DNA of 64,000 bases from Parasponia andersonii. Taxonomy: Eukaryota; Streptophyta; Magnoliopsida; Rosales; Cannabaceae. Where the stretch lies: positions 300,390-364,389 of the forward strand of contig JXTB01000142.1 of the NCBI GenBank assembly GCA_002914805.1. Reading direction: 5' to 3'. The position numbers were made by a program, and so were the translations under genes. Under the pieces are notes generated by a model. The model ran no database searches, was not told the origin of the DNA, and worked only from the letters and a program-made list of their open reading frames with translations. Below are positions 12,200-25,217 of this stretch, in pieces. Position 1 is the first letter of the stretch, and every line of letters begins with the position of its first letter.

Positions 12200-13315
12200 A
12201 ATTCTGCGTTTCTCTCTCTCCTTCTCTGAAACTCATGTATTAACTCTCAATGATTCTTTTCCATGGAACTTCGCTGAAATCCAAGCTATCGTCATTTCAC
12301 ACCTGTTCTCTCACTTCACTTCTCAGGGTAAACTTTACTTTTTTCCCATTAAATCATTCTTTTTACTTTTATTTTATTTGAATAATATTATTTTTACTTA
12401 TAATTATCTCGATTTTTAAGTCAATTTGTTCGATTTTGGGTTCTTGGTCTCTCAGTTTGATTGTTTCTCGATTGATGGTTCAAAGGGTTTCTTTTGTTTC
12501 CATGAAATATTTCTTGGTTTTGTTTGGTTATGATGTAAATTTGACAATTTTGTTGTTGTTGTTCAGTTCTTCAATTGCTGAATTCTGGCCATTTTCAGTG
12601 GGTTTAAGACTTCAATTGAGTGTGCTTTGACTGTTGAAGTGATTATCTGAATTGGGTTTATTCTATTTCGGTTCTATCTTCTGGTGGAATTGTTTGTTGG
12701 GTTAATCAAAGCTAAGATAGGGACTTAGATAATGAGAATGATGTTCTGCATATGGGTTATGGGAGCTCATAGTTTCTGTAGCTTTTGTTACTGTTTGTTT
12801 GATTAGTTTTCCATTGGGAAGAAGCGTTTATGAGTATTCACTCTTGCGATTAGAATCCTTCATGTGTTCGTCTCAGGCCAAAACTTATGGATTGGGATGT
12901 TTTTCTTTGTTAATGTTCTGTGTTAGTTCTGTATAACTTTGTTCTAGATTTGAGAAAGGATGAGAAAAAAAAAAAAAAAAAAAAAGGAGAGGTGGGAAGA
13001 AATTCTTGGAAGCGGCGAAAAAGCCTTTTGCTTTGCATTTGAGTTCTTACATATGTTTCCTATATTGTTGTTGTTTATAATTTTTTGTGTACGTGTGTGT
13101 ATATGTATATTTTGGTTCATTCATCATGTCTTCGAAGTGTTTATATTCATCCTGGTTATTAGATTGGATTCTAAATACACTGGAAATTATTGTACTTGTA
13201 AGTATTAGCTAATGTTCAACATTCATCTTAGCCTTTTAAAAAATAAATACATAAAAAAACTATGGCTGCTTCATCCCGTTCTTTCTTACTGTGGTTGTTT
13301 CTGATTACCCGATTG

Positions 13316-13352
<37 letters not shown>

Positions 13353-13700
13353 ATTATAGAACCTTTTGAACTATTGTCAGCTAATCCAACATGCTTGGAT
13401 ATTTTTGGTTTTTATTTTATACGTATTCTTGAAGCCTTTGTTAAAGTTACCTACACAGAAGGTTTAGTGGACAAAGATGCCTACTATGGTATTGGTATGA
13501 TACTAAACATGATAATTTTAGCAGTCATATATTCCCAATGAACTTAATGTGTTTAGAGAAGAAGGTTTCCTTACCTGCTACATGAGTTATAATTCTTTCC
13601 CTTTTTCCTTCTAGTCATGTGTCTACAGAGTAAACTTCAGGAAGGAGATTATGTCCATATCACATAATAAGAAATGTATATAGCGGCCAGGTATTAGAAA
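12200..13700 (+). promoter_or_regulatory. Likely 5' leader exon and 5'-UTR intron of the DUF632 gene
   Basis: A pyrimidine-rich leader (tctctctctccttctctg at about 12213) runs into a good donor at 12328 (tctcagg|gtaaac). The start codon at 13701 sits just after candidate acceptors ccag (ending 13690) and ttag (ending 13697). Long T-rich DNA fills the space, with a pure A run (about 12967-12984) and an (AT)n tract at 13319-13349. A 5'-UTR intron of about 1.36 kb is therefore likely, but only transcripts could confirm it. Short open frames here have no recognisable content. Confidence 0.45.
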
Positions 13701-14883
13701 ATGGGGGTATCTAGCTCAAGAATAGAAGAAGATAAAGCCCTGCAGCTATGTCGTGACAGGAAGAAGTTTGTTAGGCAAGCACTTGATGGGAGGTGCTCGC
13801 TAGCGGCAGCTCATGTTACTTATATTCAGTCACTAAAGGGCACGGGAGTGGCTCTTAGGAAATTTGTCGAGCCTGAAGCTCCAGTCGAATCTTCCTTATA
13901 TACTTCAACTACTGCAACACCTGAGCCTCTTGCTCTGACAGAGAAAGCACTTTCTCAGTTGTCATTTTCTTCTCCGTCTGTTTCGCAACATGTAGATGCA
14001 ACTGAAACTTTTTCTCCATCTCATTCTCCTCCTAGCTCTAGTCGAATTCACACCAATCATATGAAATTCAGTGGTAGCTTTTCCAAAAAGGTTGAAGAAA
14101 AACCCCCAGTACCAGTTGTGGGGACAGTAACTACATCGAGTACACCACAGAATACCACACCGCTTTCCACTGAAGGACCTGAAGGTTCCCCATTTGAAGG
14201 TGCTTCCCTCCCTTCTGGACCACCACGATGGGATTTCTTTGGTCTTTTCCATCCAATTGACCATCAATTTTCTTTCCAAGAAGGTAAGGGTATAAGCCAT
14301 GGGTTCGAGAATTCTGATGATATGCATCGTCTAAGGGAAGAGGAGGGAATTCCTGAGCTGGAAGATGATGAAGAGAAGGTTTCTTTACATGGAAAGGAAG
14401 AATCTCAGGATTCTGAAGACGAATTTGATGAGCCAGCCACAGTTTCTCTGGTTCGAAGTTTCGAAAATCTTAATAGAGTTCATGATAGCGGTGAAGTCAA
14501 TGCTTCAGTGGCAGTGCCCTCTGCAGGAAGTGAAGCATCAGAAGGCAGGATATTGAATGGGGGAAGGACCAATTCTCCTCTCACGCCTTCTGCAGAGACT
14601 GCAGCTTTAGATTCTGGGGCATTGAACGGGGGAAAAACCAACTCTCCTGATTTATCACCTTTGAGAACCACAGCATCAGTAGTGGCAGTTCCAGCGGAGA
14701 CCAATAAAACTCACGTAAAGGAAGGTTGTGTCGAAAATAAGGTTTCCCCTAAGGACTTCTTTTCAAGCATGAAAGACATTGAATTTCTGTTTATAAAAGC
14801 TTCAGAGTCTGGTAAAGAAGTTCCAAGAATGCTTGAAGCAAATAAATTGCACTTTCGTCCAATATTTCCAGGGAAACAAAGTA

Positions 14884-14937
<54 letters not shown>

Positions 14938-17920
14938 CCACCTGCACGGCTGCACCCCACACCCTAGTTTGAGGCGAAGTTTTTAAGTTTTGTTTATTTG
15001 TTCCTAGAAGATTATCAGCTCATAATTTTTGTGGATAGTTGGATTTAATATTGAGGCTTATGATTATATTCAGTGATTTTTCATACAGTTTATCCACCAC
15101 TTGGATTAGTATCTCAATGTCAATTTAATAATGGGTTTGATTAACAATCCACATGGTGCCAGTGTGTAAACTAAAAGCATAATCGAGCAGATTTGTCCTC
15201 TTTTTGACTAGGGCTCATGACTTCAACTCTCAACACTGTTTTCTTCATGGTACAAAAGATGTTTGACGCTGTTTTCTCTGTACTATGGAAGATGTTTGAT
15301 CCTATTACGGTTTGAGAGAATTTTTGTCCTCCATACCTATTTCTCTTTCTCCAAAGACAGCTAATAATTTTACTCTATCAGGTGGTTCAACAGCATCTAC
15401 ATTTCTGAGAGCTTGTTTCTCTTGCGGAGAAGATCCGAGTCAGGTTCAGGAAGGTAACTACTATATATTTTCTACTTTCTTGTGATCTTGTACTTGCATG
15501 TTTTAAATTTTAGAAATATAAAGGTAGATCAAATTAGAAAAGGTTCTCAGATCAATAACCCTGTTCCCCTTTTAATATTCTGTCTGGACAGAACATATGC
15601 ACTTCAAAGAAATCATATGCATAAAAACGTAGCCTGAAAATATGGACCTGCTATTTTCTTTCTTGATGTTTTAAAAAGGTGTGTAGTCACATAGAGGTTA
15701 TCAGCATTATATACTGACTAGAAGTCAGGGACCTCATATTTTAGATGTTCTATTTTCTTCTTGATGTTTTAAAATGCTTATAATCACATAAGGTTTTTAG
15801 TCTTTTTTTTAACACAAATTATGGACCTGATATTTCACAAGTAAACTCGCAAGAACTTTGGTATTAAATATTTTTCTTGCATGTGACAACTTGAATAAAT
15901 TACCAACATTTAAATGTTCTATTGATTAGAATATGGCTGGAAGTTTGGATTGTTGAAACACTGGGAAATATTAGGAAATATGGTGGTTATGCATGAGATC
16001 TGCAAGTCGATCCACTGAATGTGCTATAGGTGTATACTTACTAGATTTAAAAGACACGCATGTGGAACTAGAGAGAAAATGTAACTAGACGATTCTGTGT
16101 ACTAATGGTATAATATTATCGTCAAAGGACATAAAAAAAATTATGCTTTAGTATATGAAACATAAAGACTAAATTAAAAAAGATATGCTTTAGTATATGA
16201 AACAGAAAGCCTTATGATTAATACGGGATCATAAAGCCTTATGATTGATACGGGATCTCTATAATTGTCTATAGAAACTACTTAAAATATATGATCCAGG
16301 CTGCATTGTTTGGAAAAGAATGATCAAGTGGAAGAAATGATATTCCAATAAAACTCAATTCACTTATATTCTTGGATTCACATTTAATGTAGCCTTGAGA
16401 ATTTATGGCTTACGTTTAGGTGGTGCAGATTTTAGTACATTTCTAAATCTAAACTTCTAATAAAAGTAAATAATGTGCCATATATTGGGCAGTTTAGGCA
16501 TATGGATATTATCTGATTGTCCTAGATACATTTATAGATTTCTTCGAGCAAAGGAATTCTTTAAAATGAGGGTCATGAGAAATGTACGTCTGTGAAACAT
16601 GATTTTCGTTTCTGAGACACAGAAAATCATGCGAACCTTCTAAAGTTACTTCTCGTCCAGATTTCGGAAGAGAAACAAAAACTTCTGTCTGTGCACGTGT
16701 GTGGAAGAGAGAGGCTTACACCAAAGTTATTTAACAAGATTTATGGACTGTTTGTGGTCTGTAAGAAATCCTTCAAAAAGAAAATGAACTTGTTATAGCT
16801 CTTACTAAGAATGTTTTAATTCCATACGTTTATTCAACCATAAAAGATGCAGTCTATCATTATTTGTTGTATTACTGCCTTATTGCTTGAGCAAATCAAA
16901 TCATAACCTTACCAGGAAAAAAGAATATAAAAGCATAGGGAATGATCTATTTATCTACTTTATATCATTAACAGAGTGAGTTGGTACACCTTTTTTTGCA
17001 ATTCCAGGCCTTGTGATGTTACCATTCAAGGCTTGACTTGTTTCTTGCTCGCAGCACCAAAGACCTGAGTGCCTGGAGGAACTGAATTTTTTCTGAACCT
17101 CAATAATTTTCCTTGAAGTTTTGCGGTTCAAAGTTTTTACACTGCCGATATCCTTAAATTGGGTTCAGGGACAAGAATCCAATTCTGATGGAGGAATAGA
17201 GAAATACTCAACGTGTTTTATAATCATTCTTATTTTTGTCTTTAATAATCAGTGCTGATGATTTATTTAAGTGTACAGGGCGCTCTCATAACAAAAATTG
17301 TTCGTCGTGCTAGACTTTAACGGAGACTGTTGTGTGACATTGTTCCCTTTACTTCCTTTGATTCTAGTATTACGAATCATATATCATCGAGTTTGTTATA
17401 GTTATGATTTGGTGAAAGACCCGTTTTATTCTTCTCTTAAGACTGATGTATTATTCTCTTTGGCTGTCACAGAACCGGCTCAAACAGAGGACAAGTATTT
17501 AACTTGGCATAGGATGACATCACCTCGATCATCTTCATCTAGGAACCCTTTAGGAGCAAACTCAAAAGATGATATTGAGGATTTGACTGGTAATGTATTT
17601 GAAAATATCTACATGATCTCAGGAAGTCATGCCTCAACCTTGGATAGGTTGTATGCATGGGAGAGAAAACTACACGATGAAGTCAAGGTACTGTCCAATA
17701 CACTAGAAAAATCACTGTATTTTATTTTATTTTTGGCCATATAATTGGTTCCATTACTATTACTAGTTACTACAGTGTGATGAGCATTCTCGTTCTTTTA
17801 ATGATGTATTGTTTTTTTTTTTTTTAAAAAAAATTATTTTACTAAATATGTGCTGAATATGATTTCCTTTGTATTAGTTTTGTTTTATAAGTTGTAACTT
17901 TTTATTTTCACAAATTGGTG

Positions 17921-17978
<58 letters not shown>

Positions 17979-19920
17979 CTGGGTTTGTGTTTTTGCGTCT
18001 TTCGTTTTCATACTTTACTGATGCTTACTGGATTCAAAGGTCACCTCTGGTCATATTTGATTTTCAAAAATTATTCACTTTACAAATTACATTATAAAGT
18101 TTAGGACATCCTGTAAACACCCTACCCCCAGAGGTAGTATTTTTGTATAGGGTAGTAGAAAATAAGAAATCTTAGCAAATGAATTTACGAACAAATAGCA
18201 TCCTATTGCAGCTCTGGAGAAGAAATATGGATTAGACCCTAATCTTCATTTACTAAAGATGTAGACATAGATTACCAAAGAACTAGTTTATGCCTCAGAA
18301 TAAGAGAGACCAAAGAACTAGTATATGCCTCAGAATAAGAGACCTTACTACCTGTTATGTAACCGGAAATTCGGATATGTCAAGATAATGTGAAACTTTT
18401 CTATTCATTTCATTAGCATCTCTATTCTGCAAATCATATAAAACTTTTGGTAGAACCTGCTTCTTGTGTAAATTTTAAATCTATGTAGCTGATTTTTTAA
18501 GTAGGCTATTTATTTGTTAGTATATTTTGTTACCATATGAGGTTTCACTCATAATCAATTCAAACTCACTTTGTGGGATTCCTCAAATCAGGCCAGTGGG
18601 AGTGTCAGGAGGGAGTACGACATTAAGTGTAAGGTTTTGAGGCAGCTAGAATCAAATGGTGAAAGTTCTCAGAGAATTGATAAAACTCGTGCTGATGTGA
18701 AGGATCTGCACTCAAGAATTAGAGTGGCTATTCATAGAATTGATTCTATATCAAAAAGGATTGAGGAATTACGGGACAAAGAGCTCCAGCCACAGCTTGA
18801 GGAATTGATTGACGGGTATGTGTTATGACAGTTCTTATTCACTTATTATGGTGGATTATTTGTTCATTAAGGTAAAGGTGTTTGAGTGAAAGGTCATATT
18901 GTTCTGTTGATTGCAACTTGAAAACTAGTTGTTGTACTGTCTTCACTGGCATGGTCCACAATTTGCTTAATTAATGGTCATTTAGATAACAAAATATCAA
19001 TGCACGATTTGTCTTTGATGAGATTGAGGGCCTAAATGTCTATAAGATTGTTATCCTTTGCTTAGCCTAATATAGTTTTGAATTGACACCTCTATAATAC
19101 AACTAAAGGTTATATTCTCGTGTTCTAAGCCTTATAAATGTAGTAAGAACGTGAATGTTAATTTCCCGAGTGCTTTGCTTTTGTGCTTCATCTACTTTGT
19201 TCTTTGTGGCCACGTAGGTTAAGTCGGATGTGGGGGGTCATGTTTGAATGCCACAAGCTTCAGTTTCACATCATATCGATCGCATTCAACAATAGCAATG
19301 CCAAAATCTCGGTGCAGTCAGAATCACGTAGGCAGATTACCGTCCATCTTGAAAATGAGCTTAGCACTCTGTCATCGAGTTTCAGTAAGTGGATTGGTGC
19401 TCAGATGTCCTATTTCCAGGCTCTAGATAACTGGCTTCAAAAATGCGTTTCCATTGCAGAGAAGTCCTCCAAAAGAAAAAGTAGGATTTCAACCCCACCC
19501 TTAAGAAACTACGGTCCTCCAATATATGTAACCTGTGGTGTTTGGTTGGAAAAAGTTGGTATCTTAAAGCATAAAGATGTAGCGGATACTGTAAAAGCTT
19601 TAGCTGCTGAAACTGCCCGCTTTTTACCACGTCAAGATAAGAAAGATGGTAAGGGTGCAACGCTCACCAATTTAACATCTTGGAAGGCTGATAACAACAA
19701 TGAGTCAGCAGTTAATGGTTTAAGAGACGAGGTTTCAGAGGACTTCATGTCAGGTTTTGATCATTTCCGGTCAAGCTTGGTGGCATTTTTCGGAGAGTTG
19801 AATAACTTTGCAGAATCTTCTGTTAAAATGTATGCTGAACTTGACAAGGACATCCAACAAGCTAAGCGATCTTATGAGAAATCTCAGTTTCAATCTCAAT
19901 CTCAATCTCAGGTTGTTTGA
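13701..19920 (+). CDS. DUF630/DUF632 protein (NRG2/REL2-type family), 5 exons
   Basis: Exons 13701-14880, 15382-15453, 17473-17687, 18592-18815, 19218-19920 join to 2394 nt, 797 residues, with GT/AG at every junction. Residues 1-58 form DUF630 (ALQLCRDRKKFVRQALDGR, then AAHVTYIQSLKGTGVALRKF). A long acidic, Ser-rich, low-complexity middle follows. DUF632 runs from about 455 to 740 and includes ENIYMISGSHASTLDRLYAW, REYDIKCK, HSRIRVAIHRIDSISKRIEE (predicted coiled coil) and MWGVMFECHKLQ. MGVSSS fits an N-myristoylation signal, suggesting membrane association. Family members include Arabidopsis NRG2 (nitrate signalling) and rice REL2 (leaf rolling), but the biochemical activity is unknown and this member's role is an inference at best. 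The tail ends in a QSQSQSQ repeat encoded by caatct units. A CT/CA microsatellite follows the first donor within ten bases. Confidence 0.93.
14888..14940 (+). repeat. (CT)n(CA)n microsatellite beside a splice donor
   Basis: About 16 CT units pass straight into about 8 CA units. The tract starts eight bases after the donor of DUF632 intron 1 (exon end 14880). Read through, it would add a false extension to exon 1 (the open frame continues to 14972), so the splice decides the protein. It is likely polymorphic in length. Confidence 0.9.
15454..17472 (+). other. DUF632 intron 2
   Basis: A 2-kb intron (gtaact...cacag). Between about 16142 and 16256 there are two interleaved short direct repeats, tatgctttagtatatgaaac twice and aaagccttatgattratacg twice. 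An older diverged repeat around gatgttttaaaa occurs near 15665 and 15762. No nested gene or transposon domain was seen. Confidence 0.7.
17688..18591 (+). other. DUF632 intron 3 with (AT)n and a 36-bp tandem repeat
   Basis: A 904-bp intron. It holds a pure (AT)n tract at about 17923-17975 and a two-copy tandem repeat with a 36-bp period (accaaagaactagt at 18273 and 18309). No coding content. Confidence 0.7.
18816..19217 (+). other. DUF632 intron 4
   Basis: A 402-bp intron with donor gtatgt and acceptor tag. Nothing else is visible in it. Confidence 0.75.
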
Positions 19921-20970
19921 TTGGAGAAGATCTTATACAGAGAAGAGAAATGCCCTGCATGATGTATCATAGTTTTTTCGAAATTGTAGTCTCAAATACA
20001 CAAACAACCTCAGGTACAAGGTCAATTGAGCATTTTCATTTGTATATTGTCGAGAGAAGAATAAGAGGAAATTTGAAGAATTCAACTATAAAATAAAGGA
20101 GCTAGTTTAAGTGTCTTAACTTGGGCTTTTATAATGGGGTTGTGATTGTAGTAACTTAAGGCTGTAATTACAGGTGAGAATGAAGATTTTTATGCAAAGG
20201 GAGGGTACTTCTATAGTGTTTTTCTTTTTATAAACATAGGAACTCGGATAAAAGGTCCTCCCCTCGTTCTGCTGTAATTATTATTGATTTATAATGTACT
20301 GCAATAATTTCTTGTTTATTTCTGCTTGTGTTGTCGCGAGAGATGTTTATACTTTATAGTTATGTTAAGCTGAGTACTCATATTCTTAGCCCCTTTTAAC
20401 CCCCCAAAAATGAGAGGATTGGGTAGTTATTGGAAGTTGCTATTGGCAACAATAGACAAGGGGGTAATTACACAGAGAGCACTAGCTAAGAAATTAGAAA
20501 AATTGCTAAAATAAAAAGACCAACCACCAAAAGTGCTATGTAGTCTAATTTTCTCGATAGACATTATGTTCAGTAGACAATGTTGTGTACGTGAACCCAT
20601 TTTGGTTGGTTATCCACGGTCCAACACGAGGCTTAAAAAAAAAAAAAAAAATGTCATGGGGTTTGGTAACACAGTTCGAGCTTTGTGTCTACTCACGAAG
20701 ATGTAACAACACTCGGAAAGTACATCTTACAATCCCAAATAGCCATGGATCTAAACTAGGACAAGTCAAACTGAGCTTCAAGTATTCTAAGTCCCCTTCT
20801 AGGTTCTATTCTTGAAAATTATGACCGTAATCCTCAAACAAATGACCTAGACCTATCTATAGAACTTAGATAAGTTGTAAGATCATGTAGCCTTCACCCT
20901 ATTTCCAATTTTGTGTCTTATAACAGGTTGTCCCCACACTCCTGAGCTCAATACCGAAATTACCATTGCA
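19921..20970. other. DUF632 3' UTR and intergenic DNA
   Basis: The first few hundred bases are likely 3' UTR; an aataaa hexamer lies near 20091-20096. The remainder has no recognisable gene. A short open frame at 20585-20815 contains an A run and has no family resemblance. Confidence 0.45.
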
Positions 20971-20974
20971 ATCC

Positions 20975-21300
20975 AGGATGCCTTGGACTAACTTGAGAGG
21001 AGAAAAGGCGTACAAGGAGATAAATTTCTTGAATAAGACTGGAACATAGGTGCAAGTAGATCTGCCCAAAGGGAAAAACAGAAGTGGGCTTCAAGTAGAT
21101 ATTCACTGTGGCATACAAGTCAGATTCTAGCATTGAACACTACAAGGTGGGACTTGTAGCTAAAGGCTTCACACAAACTTACAGGGTAGACTATCTCAAG
21201 ACCTTTGCTGTAGTTGCCAAGCTCTAACATCTTCATCAGTTAAACGTAAAGAACGATTTTCTCAATGAAAACTTGGAAGAAGAAGAAGTTTATAAAGGGA
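20975..21300 (+). pseudogene. Ty1/Copia reverse transcriptase relic
   Basis: From 21102 the frame reads FTVAYKSDSSIEHYK, GLVAKGFTQTYRVDYLKTF, AVVAKL, a stop, then HQLNVKNDFLNENLEEEEVY. This follows the Copia RT signature (YKARLVAKGFTQ..G.DY..TF.PVAK...HQ.DVKNAFL.G.LEEEVYM) with the roughly 15-20 residues between VAKL and HQ deleted. Upstream, about 20975-21100, a degenerate segment (GEKAYKEINFLNKTGT, VDLPKGK) matches the region just before it. No LTR flanks it. It is a dead fragment. Confidence 0.8.
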
Positions 21301-22301
21301 AACAATTAAAAAAAAAAAAAATTGGATTCCACAGCAAGCAACTGTGACCGCTCATGCTATTAAAAGTCTCATACTTCTCATAAGGCTTTTTGAATGCTAT
21401 CCATATGCTTGAAAAAGTTCTCTTAATTGCTATAGATACTCTTTTAAAGCGTTATTTGATGCTGTAAAAATGCTTTTATAGCATTTTTTCCATGTTGTCG
21501 AAAAACATTTATAGCATTCTTTGTCTGTTGTTAGATATATTTGTACTATCCTTTTTTAATGTTATTGTTCACTTTTAATAACATTTATCTAACACTTTGC
21601 ATCTTGAATACTTTTCAATAAATAATTTCTAGAAGCATTTAAAGAATACTTTAAATGAAACATTTCCATATATGGTTCACAATATTCTGAAGAGAATGAC
21701 ACATAAGTTTCACGTACAATATCAAGTGTCAAAATATTCTCTCCAACAAAAAAAGCACAAAACTTCAAAATACAACAATCAATTGCAACACAAAGTTGAT
21801 AATACAGTCATTAAAATAGCCTATTTAAAATTTAAGTACCCACTAGAAAAATAGATATAATTTTTACTATTTTCCTTTTGTTGATAGGATCAAGTTTAAT
21901 ACGCTACACATTAATCATAGCATGAACACGGAATAAATATTTCTCTTCCAACCAAGAGATCTTTTGGCTTTATATATAGTTGATTTCTCTAGAATATGGT
22001 CCCTCAACAAACGTCAAATAATCCAATGCCTTTGATTCTCCTCCTCGAATTTCTCTAAATCTCGACGCTCGTATAATATAACAGAAATCTCTCTATAATT
22101 TGAGGTAATTGTCAATTAATGAATTATGTCTATAATATGAGATAACGCCTCTATTTAGAATAAAGCATAGGAAGAATCCCACTCCCACTTAAAAATTTTT
22201 AAATGGCAGTTACCCATTTCAATTAAACACCTTAAAAGGAATATTCTATCCTTATCTAGAATAACGAAGGAAGATATATATAATTATATATATATATATG
22301 T
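21301..22301. other. Intergenic DNA, no gene seen
   Basis: AT-rich sequence with loosely repeated 'atagcattttt / ctttt' phrases between 21410 and 21560 that may be decayed repeat DNA. No coding or RNA gene is supported. Confidence 0.45.
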
Positions 22302-22511
22302 GGGCACCAATACCTAGAAATTTTTTTTTAACCTATACATAGGTATCAATTTGACTAATGAAAATTTAGCATGCAAATTTTTTTATTGTAAAATATAAGA
22401 AAGAGAAAGAATATTAATTATGCACGTCTTTTTATGTACTTCATTATAGTCATAGATAAAAAAAAAATACCTACACATAGATAAAAAAAAAATACCTATT
22501 GGATTGGGCAA

Positions 22512-22552
<41 letters not shown>

Positions 22553-23029
22553 CCGATTCATTAGGTATCTTTTTTTTTATTTATGCATAGATATTAATTT
22601 GACCAATGAAAATTTATCATGCACATTTTTTACAATAAAAAGTAAGAGAGAGAAATAACATTAATGATGCATGTTTTTTTATGCACCTCATCATAGCCGT
22701 TAGATTACCGTTAGATAATAATCTAATGGCTAAAAAAAATACCTACACATAGGATAAAAAAATATCTACTGGATTGGTAATTATATAGATATATAAAGGG
22801 CATCAGTCCAGGTATTTTTTTTTACTTATACATAGATATTATTTTGGCTAATTAAAATTTATCATGCACATTTTTTATAATAAAAAGTAAAAAAAAGAAA
22901 TAACATTAATGATACACGTCTTTTTATACACATTATTATTACCATTAGATCAATATTAGATGATGATCTAAAAACTAGAATAAAAATACTTATACATAAG
23001 TTAAAAAAAGAACCTACCGGATTGACAAC
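22302..23029. mobile_element. Head-to-tail array of three MITE-like units
   Basis: Three copies of 210-235 bp lie in line at about 22302-22513, 22549-22772 and 22798-23029, separated by short (AT)-rich spacers. Each begins with a form of caccaatncattaggtattt and ends with a form of aaatacctacnggattggnn, so the ends are inverted repeats. Between them each carries the same core (catagatattaatttga, aaaatttatcatgcacattt, ataacattaatgat). There is no coding capacity. TA-rich flanks suggest a TA-type target, but the superfamily is not certain. Confidence 0.7.
22514..22547. repeat. (AT)n tract between MITE units 1 and 2
   Basis: A pure AT dinucleotide run of about 34 bp fills the spacer between the first two units. 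It may be an expanded TA target site. Confidence 0.9.
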
Positions 23030-25073
23030 TATATATAAAATAGAAACCCATACAGTGAAACCCTAAATGGCATAAATGGCCAAGGTTGCCGAATCTTGGC
23101 CAATTTATGCAACCAGTACAAGTGAAATGACTACACCATATATCAGGTGAAGGGGCCCAGTCAATGAACCTCTTGTGTGTTCGTTTGAGCAGTCCAATTA
23201 TATTTGCGCAAGTAAGGGACCTTTGGGACTGATTTTCTTTAAGCTACAATTTACCATAACTAATTCCAATTAACTCTCAATTAATTTGATCAAATGTATT
23301 AGTAATGATCCATAGAAGGACCAAATGTATTAGTAAACTCTTAAATTAAGTACTATTTGAAAAAGTGCATTTATAATTAAATATATATATATATATCTTC
23401 CTGAAAAATATCAATAATTGGAGTAAAAGCGCAATTATTGTTTTATGCTTCCAATTATTTTATTCCTTATCACCTCACGTACGTATAATATATAAGTCTA
23501 CTTTAGTGACAATTCAATAAACTCTTTTATTGAATACTTAGTGCTAAGATTAATTATCTAAGTATTAGTAACTAAATAACATGATGTTAACTCTTTGAAT
23601 ACAAGAGTCCTAATTTCCACGATAATAATTTTTTTTCTCCATGCATATAAGATATATATTATAAACTATTAATTTATAATTTAGGTCGTATTCCTGTAAT
23701 AACTCAAATAATATAACTTATAAACATGAGTTTATTGTTTATTTTCGACGTAAGATGAACGTCATTAATTGCAGCATGAAAATATATAATTATATAAATA
23801 GCTTTGATTAAAAATATAATTCACTTGGTCTTTCTTAATACATCCAATATTTTCATGCTTATATAAATAGTTTTTATTTAAAAAATATTTTATTTGATAT
23901 CTCTTAATACATCTAATATATATATATATACTAGGTTTTCTATTTAAAGTCAATACTCTGATAATTTTGAAATCATTACTCCTAATTCAAGTAGAAAGAA
24001 TCTATAATCCTTATTCAGATAAAGTGCTTGAACCAATATAGACTATATAAAGAGTTTTGTCTACCATATACCTTATCCTTGTATGAATAGTATTTTTTTT
24101 ATCAAATAGGGGGCCTCACCTCCTGGGTCGATGTGTGAAGTTTGCAAGCGAAGTTCCTATCCTACCTTATTCTTATGGGAACTTCAGCGAAAATCTAAGG
24201 GAATCCACTTAATATCTATCTTGTATACTGTCTTTAGTCTAGGAGTTTAACATATTTTATAACATATATAAAGGGCAATATTATAAAATACCAGTGATGT
24301 TCAACACCACAATGACATGTTAGTCTGATACTGGAAGATTCTAATTAATAAACTCTATCTTATATGGGTCCCACTTGAAGTGTAACTATAATTAACCAGT
24401 GATAGACTAATACATTAGATGATGTTAGGCACCATATAGTACTCTATAGTATTACTCATACGTAAATAATACTTAATTGTAAATATTGCATAGATAATAT
24501 AAAATGTCTTTTATTGAACCTATTAAATATTATTATAGGAAAACCAATGCTATCAAGCATTAATTCCAATGGTACATTTGGACCTATCTATTAGGTTTGG
24601 AAACACAAGAAGCTATGATTTAGTGTGCAGATGAAATAAAGAGCTACATGAGCTAAAATAGTCACCATAAGTATGGTTTGACATACTTTTAAGGTTGATA
24701 AGAAAATATAGATATTCTCTTTAAGCTTGATTTTACAAATGATATGTAAGCAATCAAGACATCCAAATTAGGTTCAGTTGCAAGTTTAAATCAAATTTTT
24801 AACAATTTCTAAAATTTCAATTGATGTCATTTACTATAAAATTCTCCAAATTCATACTAAATAGTAAAATAAGTCTCATAATCTTAATGAAATCATTCAC
24901 CTCAAACATTTATTCTAATTATTGTTATTGTTATTATTATTATTATTATTTGAAATCATTATTATTATTTGAATTCATATCTCAAACATTTCAAAACCAT
25001 AAAAATCTTCGAACTATATAGACTTGAATCCTCTAAATGATATGTAGGCAACTTAAATGCAAAAGTTAAGTAT
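23030..25073. other. Intergenic DNA, no gene seen
   Basis: AT-rich, with short (AT)n tracts near 23382 and 23917. Two stretches about 70 bp apart near 23765-23935 share the phrase 'atataaatagntttnattaaaaatat', suggesting a decayed local duplication. No gene is supported. Confidence 0.45.
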
Positions 25074-25217
25074 AATTACAAATTCCAAATTGAATCAAAC
25101 TTTTTCAAGATCTCAAGAAAGTCATTCACCTCAAACTCTAAACACAATTACAAATTCCAAATTGAATCAAACTTTTTCAAGATCCCAAGAAAGTCATTCA
25201 TCTCAAACTCTAAACAC
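25074..25217. repeat. Two-copy 72-bp tandem duplication
   Basis: The unit beginning aattacaaattccaaattga and ending actctaaacac occurs twice with a 72-bp period (25074-25145, 25146-25217) and only two base differences. It is recent by its near identity and has no coding sense. Confidence 0.92.

Noticed and set aside
13962..14327. Minus-strand frame of 121 codons
   Set aside because: Antisense shadow of DUF632 exon 1.
17298..17472. Upstream extension of the exon starting at 17473
   Set aside because: The family frame and phase agree only if the exon starts after the AG at 17472; upstream codons look like intron.
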